A DNA stretch of 5,884 bases from QNYZ01 sp964577615 (GCA_964577615.1 CAZNZW010000098.1:1-5884); one strand, 5' to 3'; shown: positions 1-5,884, numbered from the stretch's first letter. The notes: a model not told the origin generated them from the sequence alone. Made by a program: numbers and translations.

Positions 1-25
1 AGGCAAAACCATTATTATATCGCCG

Positions 26-87
26 GATCGATAGAATCTATCCCGATCATACCCGATTAATAGTCGGGTCCGCCACCAGAGGTGGAC
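26..87 (+). other. Structured leader with three consecutive hairpins
   Basis: Three inverted repeats follow one another in the non-coding leader of the transporter gene. The first pairs 26-34 with 38-48 (GATCGATAG against CTATC-cc-GATC, loop AAT, two-base bulge). The second pairs 51-56 with 64-69 (ACCCGA/TCGGGT). The third pairs 73-77 with 81-85 (CCACC/GGTGG, loop AGA). A -10-like TATTAT lies at 13-18, so the hairpins could be within the 5' untranslated region if transcription starts near 25, but any -35 would be outside the window. They could instead belong to the tail of an upstream transcript. The repeats are seen directly; the role is inferred. No known riboswitch consensus was recognised. 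Confidence 0.4.
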
Positions 88-121
88 GATTTAGATCAAT
101 ATTAATTTTTCAACCAGAATT

Positions 122-125
122 GGAG
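122..125 (+). promoter_or_regulatory. Ribosome binding site of the transporter gene
   Basis: GGAG ends five bases before the GTG at 131. This supports the GTG start over the in-frame ATG at 158, which has no purine-rich sequence ahead of it. Confidence 0.65.
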
Positions 126-130
126 ATACC

Positions 131-1522
131 GTGAACAGCCCGTTTCCTTTTGATTCAATGCTGGTCTTTTCATTTTTATCCTGCCTGCTGCTGACAGGCA
201 TTGCCTTGCGGGCGAAGGTCGGAATGATTCAAAAATTTCTGTTCCCCAGCTGCCTGATCGGCGGGGTAATCGGCCTGATGGCTGTCGCCACAGGGATTGT
301 TGATTTAAACACTGCGGTCATCGAAACGTTTGCCTACCATTTTTTTAATATCTCTTTTATCTCCGTGGGCCTGACCCGGGACGACGCCCCGGACCGGCAG
401 GCATCCGGGGTCAAAAAAACCACCGGGAAAAATAAACTCAGGGGCCCCATCTGGATGGCCCTGATGCAGGGCCTGACATTTCCGATGCAGGCGGTGGTGG
501 GCGGATTGTCTGTGATCGCCCTGGGCACGGCCGGGCTCAAGCTTTTCCCCACTTTCGGGTTTCTGGTTCCCCTGGGCTTTAACGAAGGGCCGGGGCAGGC
601 GCTGTCCATCGGCAAAACATGGGAAGCACTGGGGTTTGCCAATGCGGCCACCGTCGGGCTGACTTTTGCCGCCGTGGGCTTTTTTTTCGCCTTTTTTGTG
701 GGCGTTCCCCTGGTGAATTACGGTATCCGTAAAGGCCGGGCAACGTTTGCGCCGTCGCAGCTGCCCAACGATTTCATCACTGGGATTTTGGCAAAAAACG
801 GCCCAAAAGAAACCGCCGGAAACCTGACCATTCACCGGGGCAATGCGGATACCCTGGCATTTCAGGCCGCCCTGATCGGCCTGGTTTACGGCATCACCTA
901 CGGCCTGGTAAAGTTGCTTGATTCGATGTTTTCGCCGGATATCGCGCCCATTTTGTGGGGTTTTTTCTTTTTCTTTGGATTGGGTGTGGCCCTTATTGTT
1001 AAATGGCTGATGACCGTGACCGGCATCGGCTTTCTTTCGGATCCGGGCGTTCAGAGAAGAATTACCGGCTGGTCCGTTGATTATCTCATCGTCGCCACGG
1101 TCACGGCCATTCAGCTGAAAATCGTCTGGGATTATATTTTGCCCATCAGCCTGATGGCCATTACCAACGGGGTGCTGACCACGATTCTCGTGATCTGGTT
1201 TGGTAAAAAACTCAACAATTTCGGGCTGGAACGCTCGGTGGCGATTTTCGGCACCGTTACCGGGACGGTGTCCTGCGGCCTGCTGCTGCTTCGGATTGTG
1301 GACCCGGAGTTTAAAACCCCCGTGGCCTTTGAAATCGCTGTGATGAATATTTTTGTTTTACCCATTGTCGGCGGGTGTACCGTGCTGGTCAATGCCCCTT
1401 TGTGGTGGGGCTGGAGCGTCGGGTTGACCGTGCTGGTGTTTGCCGGCATTTTTTCCGGATCATTGCTCACCATGAAGCTTCTGGGCTTGATGAAGCGGCC
1501 CACCGGCTGCAGAGCGCCGTAA
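131..1522 (+). CDS. Sodium/glutamate symporter-like (ESS/GltS family) membrane transporter
   Basis: Predicted polytopic inner-membrane protein of 463 residues, probably a sodium-coupled carrier of an acidic amino acid or similar anion. Hydrophobic segments lie at about 8-26, 36-56, 64-80, 107-134, 140-150, 168-195, 242-262, 272-296, 316-334, 336-357, 370-388, 400-420 and 427-453. Two glycine-rich stretches, GFNEGPGQA (149-157) and GTVTGTVSCGLLLLR (374-388), sit at comparable places in the two halves. They resemble the re-entrant loops of GltS-type transporters, though neither has the E. coli GltS sequence. A polar loop at about 82-105 separates the early helices. The protein is longer than E. 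coli GltS (about 400 residues). It starts at GTG with a good Shine-Dalgarno. It stands alone on this strand and converges on the pectin enzyme. The family assignment is fairly secure; the substrate is not. Confidence 0.75.
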   Translation: MNSPFPFDSMLVFSFLSCLLLTGIALRAKVGMIQKFLFPSCLIGGVIGLMAVATGIVDLNTAVIETFAYHFFNISFISVGLTRDDAPDRQASGVKKTTGKNKLRGPIWMALMQGLTFPMQAVVGGLSVIALGTAGLKLFPTFGFLVPLGFNEGPGQALSIGKTWEALGFANAATVGLTFAAVGFFFAFFVGVPLVNYGIRKGRATFAPSQLPNDFITGILAKNGPKETAGNLTIHRGNADTLAFQAALIGLVYGITYGLVKLLDSMFSPDIAPILWGFFFFFGLGVALIVKWLMTVTGIGFLSDPGVQRRITGWSVDYLIVATVTAIQLKIVWDYILPISLMAITNGVLTTILVIWFGKKLNNFGLERSVAIFGTVTGTVSCGLLLLRIVDPEFKTPVAFEIAVMNIFVLPIVGGCTVLVNAPLWWGWSVGLTVLVFAGIFSGSLLTMKLLGLMKRPTGCRAP

Positions 1523-1550
1523 TAAAAATACTTGTTTCCATGCAGCCGGT
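1502..1550 (+). terminator. Possible terminator stem overlapping the transporter stop codon
   Basis: ACCGGCTGCA at 1502-1511 and TGCAGCCGGT at 1541-1550 form a perfect 10-bp inverted repeat with a 29-base loop. The loop contains the stop codon (1520-1522). The right arm is followed by T-rich TTGTATTTTG, not a clean T run. It fits an intrinsic terminator for the rightward gene only moderately, because the loop is long and the tail interrupted. Read leftward it has no T tail. The repeat is certain; termination is inferred. Confidence 0.4.
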
Positions 1551-1646
1551 TGTATTTTGTCTTTGGCGTGCTGTGGCAGAACGGATGCCGGCGCATGGCG
1601 ATTGTCTTTTCATTTTGTTTCCGGGCGGGGCAATCGATTTGCGGCG

Positions 1647-3626
1647 CTACTTGAACTGGCCGCACAAAATCAGGTCGGATGAACCGCAGATCAGCTCTTT
1701 TAGCCAGCCGGCCACGATTCGGGCCCCATCGGGGTCAAAATGGGTGTGGTCATCAAAGGCGAATTGGCTGAAAATCGCCGCCGTATCCGCATATGTGTTG
1801 AACTCGTTAAAACTTTTTTCCTGCAGATCAAGGAGCAATATCTGTTCGTCTGCAGCCAGGAACCTGACGGTTTGCGGGTAATCGCCATACGCCGTGATAT
1901 GCGAATGGCGGTTTTTATACATCCTTTCAACAGGTGTCACCAGAACCGGCGTAACGCCCAGCGCTTTCACCTCGTCAACAAAGGCTTTCAGGTTATTATA
2001 AAATTCCCCGCCGCGTCCGGGCTCTGTAAATTGCGAGGGCCGGCTGTCGTCTTCATCGTTATGGCCGAAATGGATCAGCAGGTAGGCGCCTTTGCTGATA
2101 TCGGTTTCTCTGAGCAGGGCCATCAACCCCGGCCAGTCCCGATCCGTGCCGGCACGGTCCGGCCGGTATGACCGGGTACTGGCGCCTGACCGGGCCCGGT
2201 TAAATATCTTGTCCGGGTTGATCATGTATTCCCCGAGCCGGGACCCGAAACCCTGCTCGCCCGCGGATGTATTATGCACGGTAGAGCCGCCGATTATGAA
2301 TATTTTGGCCTGGTGAGGCGTGAGGCTGGCGTAAGCGCCCATGCTGGCAAAGGGAGAGCCGGGTTCCGGTTTCAGGAAATCCGCGGAATCGGGATCGGTG
2401 CTGAGGAAGGTGACCTGGCCCGGAGTGTTCCATGAGTTGTTTGTGCCAAGATGGCTGTCCTGGCTGCCGTTCCGGGAGGCGATATTGTATTCAACGATGG
2501 TATCCGCCGCCCCGCGGAAGCCCACGGTGGCATTGCGGAATGAGGTGTTATACTGAAATACGACATCGTGTCCGGCGTTATAATCAAGGCCTCTTTTCCG
2601 GTTATCATAGACGAGATTGTGTTTGACAACGGTGCGCAATCCATTGGTGGCCGCCGGGTTCAGATTACCGCCCGCCTTGATGCCGTTACCGTCGCCATTT
2701 CCCCTGCCGTTATCGTAGACCCGGTTATACGCCACAAAAGAGTCATTGGAACGCCAGGTATCAATGCCGTCATCCGAATTGGCATAAACGGTATTGTGGA
2801 TGATGGTGTTGTATCTGCCTGATGATACGGCAATACCGTCGCTGTTCCCTCCGTTAGCCGCAAGCCCCACATCGGAGTTGGCATTAGAGATGTTGTCCCG
2901 GATAATGTTGTAGCCGTATGGATAGGGAATCTGATAATCGGGGTCGTCTTCGTGCCATTCACCCCCATAAAGCGCAATGCCGCTGATGATATTGTGATGG
3001 GTATGACACCCTTCCACGATATTGTGACTGCCGTGCACGGATATACCGGCCCACCCCATGTGTGTAACTTCAATATTCCTGACAACAATGTAGCTGAGAT
3101 CCCTGCCGATCCGTATCCCGCTGGTTCTGCCATCGGGGTGGTTGATCACATCCGCCGCCGAACGGTAGCGCCCTGCCAGTATGGCCGTCTCTCCAGGATA
3201 GCTTTCTATGATAATCGGGTGATCAATCTGCCCGCTGTGTCCCGGACTGAGGGACGTGGTGGTGTCATAGGTGCCGCCGCGCAGGAATAAAATATCTCCC
3301 GGATTCAGCCGCGCAAACGCCGTCCGGATGGCGCAGGGGACGGCATGAGAACATGCGTTCAGGCTGCCATCCGGCGCGGCAAACAGGGTGCCCTGTCCCA
3401 CTGGCGTGGCGGGCACCGGCCGGGCGCCGATGACGGGGGCGACAGGAGCGGGGGGCATGCTCCGGCGGGTTAAAAGAAGCATATGCACGGCGGTCCGGGT
3501 GGCTGTTTTCTGGCCAGTCCGGCCGGCCGTGTGGTTTTCTCCGCAAAACCCGGCTACGGCCGTTAATATACAGAGTCCGGCTATCAGGAAAAGCGGAATT
3601 CGCGCTGGATTATTTTTTTTATTCAT
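1647..3626 (-). CDS. Secreted bifunctional pectate lyase (PL9-like) / rhamnogalacturonan acetylesterase-like (SGNH, CE12-like) protein
   Basis: Exported 659-residue enzyme, predicted to cleave and deacetylate pectin outside the cytoplasm. Residues 1-28 form a signal peptide (basic start, hydrophobic 11-27); a Pro/Ala-rich stretch follows (about 57-77). Residues 80-430 are a right-handed parallel beta-helix opening with PCAIRTAFARLNPGDILFLRGGTY. D263 (NSDGIAV), D285/D286/D289 (SDDGID) and K317 (GNGIKAGG) match the spacing and context of the PL9 calcium aspartates and catalytic lysine of Pel9A (D209, D233, D234, D237, K273). Residues 441-645 are an SGNH hydrolase: S448 in IIGGSTV, G481 in the block II region, N523 in GHND, and D626/H629 in DDHTHF. 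The usual GDS is GGS here. The linker is only about 10 residues. The ATG at 3626 has no clear Shine-Dalgarno, but the signal peptide supports it. A terminator-like structure separates it from the upstream methyltransferase gene. Confidence 0.82.
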   Translation of the reverse strand: MNKKNNPARIPLFLIAGLCILTAVAGFCGENHTAGRTGQKTATRTAVHMLLLTRRSMPPAPVAPVIGARPVPATPVGQGTLFAAPDGSLNACSHAVPCAIRTAFARLNPGDILFLRGGTYDTTTSLSPGHSGQIDHPIIIESYPGETAILAGRYRSAADVINHPDGRTSGIRIGRDLSYIVVRNIEVTHMGWAGISVHGSHNIVEGCHTHHNIISGIALYGGEWHEDDPDYQIPYPYGYNIIRDNISNANSDVGLAANGGNSDGIAVSSGRYNTIIHNTVYANSDDGIDTWRSNDSFVAYNRVYDNGRGNGDGNGIKAGGNLNPAATNGLRTVVKHNLVYDNRKRGLDYNAGHDVVFQYNTSFRNATVGFRGAADTIVEYNIASRNGSQDSHLGTNNSWNTPGQVTFLSTDPDSADFLKPEPGSPFASMGAYASLTPHQAKIFIIGGSTVHNTSAGEQGFGSRLGEYMINPDKIFNRARSGASTRSYRPDRAGTDRDWPGLMALLRETDISKGAYLLIHFGHNDEDDSRPSQFTEPGRGGEFYNNLKAFVDEVKALGVTPVLVTPVERMYKNRHSHITAYGDYPQTVRFLAADEQILLLDLQEKSFNEFNTYADTAAIFSQFAFDDHTHFDPDGARIVAGWLKELICGSSDLILCGQFK

Positions 3627-3657
3627 TGCTGGTTTTGACCGTTTCGATATCGTTCGG

Positions 3658-3703
3658 AAAAATAACCGGGTTTGAAAAAACCGGCGGGACGACTCTTTGC
3701 CGG
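3658..3703 (-). terminator. Intrinsic terminator region downstream of the methyltransferase gene
   Basis: Read leftward, two overlapping hairpins share one arm. The first pairs CCGGC (3703-3699) with GCCGG (3685-3681), followed by six T (3680-3675). The second pairs CCGGTTT (3684-3678) with AAACCCGG (3673-3666, one bulged base), followed by TTATTTTT (3665-3658). Both have the stem plus T-tail form of rho-independent terminators and lie 17 bases or more after the methyltransferase stop. This suggests the pectin enzyme gene is transcribed separately or at a reduced level. The first stem has a 13-base loop, so the second is the better candidate. Confidence 0.5.
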
Positions 3704-3719
3704 GACAGCGCCCGCTGCG

Positions 3720-4607
3720 TCAGCCGGGGCGGTCAGACACCGCCGCCTTTATCATTGCCGCATGCGCCGGGGTAGACCCGCAGCACCCGCCGACAATTCT
3801 GGCGCCGGCCGCCACCCAGTCGGCGGCACTGGCCGCGAATTGTTCGGGAGACGCCTGCCACTGCGTCAGGTTGCCGATGACTTCGGGTTTGCCGGCATTG
3901 GGTTTTGAAACCAGCGGTTTATCCGTCACTTTCCGCATCTCTTCCAGGACAGGCGTTGCCTCTTCGGGCGTAACGCCGCCGCAATTGAGGCCGACGATGT
4001 CCGCGCCGGCCGCCACCAGCCGGGAGGCCGCTGTTTCGGGGTCCACGCCCATCATCGTATGGGGCCCCCGGGGCGTCATGTCAAAGGCCATCGAGGCAAT
4101 CACGGGCAGGGGGGTGGCATCTTTGACCGCGTTGACCGCTATCACGGCCTCTTCAATATCCATCATGGTCATCACCCATATGGCATCCGCGCTGCCCTCG
4201 GCATACCCGGCGGCTTCTTCCCGATAGGCTTCGTATAATGCGTCCGGGTCAAGATCACCCATGGGCGCCAGCAGTTTTCCCGTGGGTAAAATCGTTCCGG
4301 TGATATAAGATCCCGCCGGCATTTCCGACCTGATGGTTTCGGTGACCCCCCGGTTGATGGCCATGATCTGATCTTCCAGACCCCATTTTTCCAGCTTCCA
4401 CGGGCCGCACTGGCTGCCGCCGGCCCCCATGATCTGACACCCGGCATTCACATATTGACGCGTCAACCATCTCAGATCATCCGGGTGATCGATGAACCAT
4501 TTTCCCAGACATCCGGTCAGATCAAACCCCCTGTTTTGCACCATCGTCGCAACGGCGCCGAAACAGACCAGGGGCTCTTTTTCCACAGCTCTCAGAAATG
4601 GCGTCAT
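3720..4607 (-). CDS. Homocysteine S-methyltransferase-family protein (zinc-dependent, divergent substrate motifs)
   Basis: Cytoplasmic 295-residue protein of the homocysteine S-methyltransferase fold, as in the N-terminal module of MetH and in BHMT. It has no cobalamin or folate domain. The three zinc cysteines are present: C209 in GLNCGG and C275/C276 in GGCCGSTP, with spacing close to that of MetH. GSYITGTILPTG (99-110) and VSKPNAGKPEV (233-243) match conserved family segments. Other motifs are altered. The DGAMGT segment reads FGAVAT (16-21), the TNTFGA segment reads AGGSQC (62-67), and the ET of the LLIETM strand reads MT (146-147). These positions normally help bind homocysteine, so the methyl acceptor may differ. 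The ATG at 4607 is preceded by AGAGG (4621-4617) nine bases away. A sigma70-like promoter lies at 4738-4766. The family is secure; the substrate is unknown. Confidence 0.8.
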   Translation of the reverse strand: MTPFLRAVEKEPLVCFGAVATMVQNRGFDLTGCLGKWFIDHPDDLRWLTRQYVNAGCQIMGAGGSQCGPWKLEKWGLEDQIMAINRGVTETIRSEMPAGSYITGTILPTGKLLAPMGDLDPDALYEAYREEAAGYAEGSADAIWVMTMMDIEEAVIAVNAVKDATPLPVIASMAFDMTPRGPHTMMGVDPETAASRLVAAGADIVGLNCGGVTPEEATPVLEEMRKVTDKPLVSKPNAGKPEVIGNLTQWQASPEQFAASAADWVAAGARIVGGCCGSTPAHAAMIKAAVSDRPG

Positions 4608-4616
4608 ATTTCATAT

Positions 4617-4621
4617 CCTCT
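4617..4621 (-). promoter_or_regulatory. Ribosome binding site of the methyltransferase gene
   Basis: AGAGG reads leftward nine bases before the ATG at 4607. Another ATG between them (4614-4612) is out of frame with the gene, so the start at 4607 stands. Confidence 0.6.
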
Positions 4622-4737
4622 TTCCGGGTTATCCATCCGCAACCGCCGGCCGATCATCCTAAGAGCAGCGCATGGCATCACACCGTTATTAAAATCAAGA
4701 CCGTCTGGCTTCCGGGGACGCACTCTCCTGGACATGG

Positions 4738-4766
4738 AAAATAGCAAAGCCCGCCGGTGGTGTCAA
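4738..4766 (-). promoter_or_regulatory. Sigma70-type promoter of the methyltransferase gene
   Basis: Read leftward there is a perfect -35 TTGACA (4766-4761), a 17-base spacer and a -10 of TATTTT (4743-4738, four of six matches to TATAAT). Transcription would start near 4731, giving an untranslated leader of about 120 bases before the ATG at 4607. This is the best promoter match I found in the window. No known riboswitch consensus was recognised in the leader. Confidence 0.55.
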
Positions 4767-4905
4767 AAAGGAATCCCTGCTGAAATTTGCCGGATACCGG
4801 CGTTGATGGGCGCCGTGGTTGTTCGGAGCCAGGAAACGGCATGGGATCCGCATCCTGCCCGGCAGGGTCAAAATCCCGACAAGTGGGGAAAATACCAGCC
4901 GTTAC

Positions 4906-5424
4906 TCAGTTACCCCCAGATGATTCAAGGGCGATGCGATTTTTTCTTTCCTTGATCAATTGCAAACAGATTCCGGCTATCGCATAAAATAACAAATTTA
5001 ATACATACGCCAGCGATGTTCTTATAAAACTAACCTGATACAAAACAGATCCATCGGGTCGGTTTATGGTTTTTAGTGGCATTAAAAAATCGAACAGCGA
5101 ATTCGTCGGGTTTACAATAAAGCCGAAAATCCGAAGGATCTGCCCCGCAATATACCCATGGAAACCAAAATAGAAAAATATCTTAACACACAGAATGGAG
5201 ATCAAGTTGACGATAATGGCAAAATAAACACCATATCTTGCCCATTTTAGATGGATGTTAACTGTTTCACTGTTTTTGAGCGGAAATAATAATAAAAGAA
5301 AACCTGACCAGATAAACAAACTAGGTAGTATGAAGCACATAAACAATGAAGAAATATTGTTAAGAACCAAAGGGATTGCAAAGCCAGATATTATGGCGAA
5401 GATGCCGACATATCTAAATTTCAT
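4906..5424 (-). CDS. Hypothetical four-helix membrane protein
   Basis: I do not recognise the family. The 172-residue product has four hydrophobic segments at about 4-21, 26-49, 64-88 and 134-157. A short loop, NPTNSLFDFLMPLKTINRPDGS (in two parts, about 105-126), lies before the last helix, and the tail is polar and basic (158-172). It is probably an inner-membrane protein. The ATG at 5424 is preferred because AGAGGA (5436-5431) lies six bases ahead of it. An upstream TTG at 5466 would add 14 residues but has no Shine-Dalgarno and overlaps the stop of the preceding gene. It follows the next gene on the same strand by 38 bases, so the two are probably co-transcribed. The DNA is clearly AT-rich compared with the other genes here (positions 5161-5220 are 33% GC). 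Confidence 0.7.
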   Translation of the reverse strand: MKFRYVGIFAIISGFAIPLVLNNISSLFMCFILPSLFIWSGFLLLLFPLKNSETVNIHLKWARYGVYFAIIVNLISILCVKIFFYFGFHGYIAGQILRIFGFIVNPTNSLFDFLMPLKTINRPDGSVLYQVSFIRTSLAYVLNLLFYAIAGICLQLIKERKNRIALESSGGN

Positions 5425-5430
5425 TTTGTA

Positions 5431-5436
5431 TCCTCT
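5431..5436 (-). promoter_or_regulatory. Ribosome binding site deciding the start of the four-helix protein
   Basis: AGAGGA reads leftward with six bases to the ATG at 5424. It is the strongest Shine-Dalgarno in this part of the window and argues against the longer TTG start at 5466. Confidence 0.7.
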
Positions 5437-5462
5437 GGCTAAAGGCATGGATATACTCAACT

Positions 5463-5884
5463 TCAAAAAAGGACGAACCGGTCATCGTCGTCAACCAGTG
5501 GCGGAATAACTTTACCCGCCACGATCCAGGCCACGCCAAATGCCCACAGGGCAGCAAACTCCGCCACAAATGTGACCGCCCATGATTTTTGTAATTCAAC
5601 GGGCAGGATTAATTTGGCACTCCCCGCTCCCAGCATGCATCCTAAAATGATCCATCCGCAGACCAGATAGATGGTGGCCCTCCGGCCTTTCTTTCCCTTC
5701 CGGCCTTTGGTGTTTTTTCTGAAGGGCCCCAGGCAGAAGTAGGCGATTGTGGAGAATAAGACTATTGCGGCCCCATAATGGATCGTGGATTTCAGATCAG
5801 ATTCACACAGGTCGCAGGTGGTTGGAAAAATGGCAACAATGATCGCCGCGATTGATGCGATTTTGCTGACCCATTTTTCCATGT
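5463..5884 (-). CDS. Hypothetical integral membrane protein, probably 5'-truncated by the window edge
   Basis: At least 139 residues are visible, counting from an ATG at 5882. Hydrophobic segments lie at about 6-20, 33-52, 70-88 and 103-123. A strongly basic loop (55-68, KNTKGRKGKKGRR) is likely cytoplasmic. The pattern IFPTTCDLC, then STIHYGAAIVLFSTIAYF, then RATIYLVCGWII, then FVAEFAALWAFGVAWIVAGK recalls a widespread uncharacterised membrane-protein family. As I remember it, members carry a further N-terminal part of some 70-100 residues with two or more helices. Here the visible Met falls in the middle of that family pattern and only two bases lie upstream of it, so the true start is probably outside the window. 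C23, C26, H35 and E108 stand out as possible functional residues. The role is unknown. It is probably in one operon with the downstream membrane protein. Confidence 0.65.
   Translation of the reverse strand, partial: MEKWVSKIASIAAIIVAIFPTTCDLCESDLKSTIHYGAAIVLFSTIAYFCLGPFRKNTKGRKGKKGRRATIYLVCGWIILGCMLGAGSAKLILPVELQKSWAVTFVAEFAALWAFGVAWIVAGKVIPPLVDDDDRFVLF

Larger units (their letters stand above)
4608..4905. other. Intergenic region between the methyltransferase and membrane-protein genes
   Basis: About 298 bases without a convincing gene. It holds the leftward promoter (4738-4766) and the methyltransferase ribosome binding site. It also has two short dyads: GCCGG-ATA-CCGGC (4789-4801) and CCTGCC-C-GGCAGG (4854-4866). 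The second has only a one-base centre, so it suits a protein-binding site better than a hairpin. Open frames crossing the region show low-complexity, non-family translations and look like chance. No clear T-tailed terminator for the membrane-protein gene was found. Confidence 0.5.

Noticed and set aside
51..78. tRNA-3'-end-like stem ending in CCGCCACCA
   Set aside because: The loop lacks the TTCRANY consensus of a T-arm and there is no acceptor or anticodon structure before it.
305..1665. Long leftward open frames opposite the transporter gene (305-835, 334-651, 1132-1665)
   Set aside because: They lie antisense to a well-supported gene, their translations are rich in Pro, Arg, Gly and His with no family pattern, and no ribosome binding sites support them.
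3641..3652. CGATATCG palindrome upstream of the pectin enzyme gene
   Set aside because: Only eight bases, centred on a common restriction-type palindrome, with no further symmetry to suggest an operator.
1740..4227. Rightward open frames opposite the pectin enzyme and the methyltransferase (for example 1740-2171 and 3697-4227)
   Set aside because: These are shadows of GC-rich genes on the other strand; the leftward proteins carry clear catalytic motifs.
4822..4845. B12-box-like GAGCCAGGAAAC on the rightward strand
   Set aside because: The rest of the cobalamin riboswitch core is not recognisable around it and no rightward gene follows.
4884..4918. TGGGG/CCCCA pairing at the end of the four-helix protein gene as a terminator
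   Set aside because: The stem is five bases with a loop over 20 bases and there is no T run after it on the leftward strand.
4455..4987. Rightward open frames running through the 4608-4905 gap (4455-4955, 4787-4987)
   Set aside because: They begin inside the methyltransferase gene or the gap, have low-information translations, and run opposite the leftward promoter and into the membrane-protein gene.
5464..5466. TTG start overlapping the previous stop codon for the four-helix membrane protein
   Set aside because: No Shine-Dalgarno precedes it, whereas the ATG at 5424 has AGAGGA at an ideal distance.

Overview
This is an unremarkable-density bacterial chromosomal window with five protein-coding genes. 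One is read rightward (131-1522) and four leftward. The organism is probably a Gram-negative anaerobe of the Desulfobacterota type. That guess rests only on overall gene style: an ESS-like symporter, a stand-alone zinc-dependent methyltransferase, moderately GC-rich DNA and a secreted pectin enzyme. No marker gene is present to prove it.

Layout. Positions 1-130 are a non-coding leader with three consecutive short hairpins. It is followed by a GTG-initiated sodium/glutamate-symporter-like membrane transporter (131-1522). A 10-bp perfect inverted repeat straddles the transporter stop codon and may help form its terminator. The transporter converges on a leftward gene (1647-3626) for a large exported two-domain enzyme. 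Its N-terminal half is a parallel beta-helix with the calcium and lysine signature of PL9 pectate lyases. Its C-terminal half is an SGNH esterase of the rhamnogalacturonan acetylesterase (CE12) type, with a variant nucleophile motif. Upstream on the same strand is a homocysteine S-methyltransferase-fold protein (3720-4607). It keeps the three zinc cysteines but has lost the usual homocysteine-binding motifs. A terminator-like structure lies between these two leftward genes, so they are probably separate transcription units. A good sigma70-type promoter with a roughly 120-nt leader precedes the methyltransferase.

The right end holds two leftward small membrane-protein genes, probably co-transcribed. 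One is an AT-rich four-helix protein (4906-5424). The other is a three- to four-helix protein (5463 to the window edge) that is very likely missing its N-terminus because the window ends there.

How the genes relate: no single pathway ties the window together. The lyase and esterase domains should act jointly on pectin. The transporter, methyltransferase and small membrane proteins look like independent functions. The most interesting points are the PL9-CE12 fusion with its GDS-to-GGS change, and the methyltransferase that keeps its zinc site but appears to have changed its substrate pocket. I found no mobile element, CRISPR array, tRNA or rRNA.
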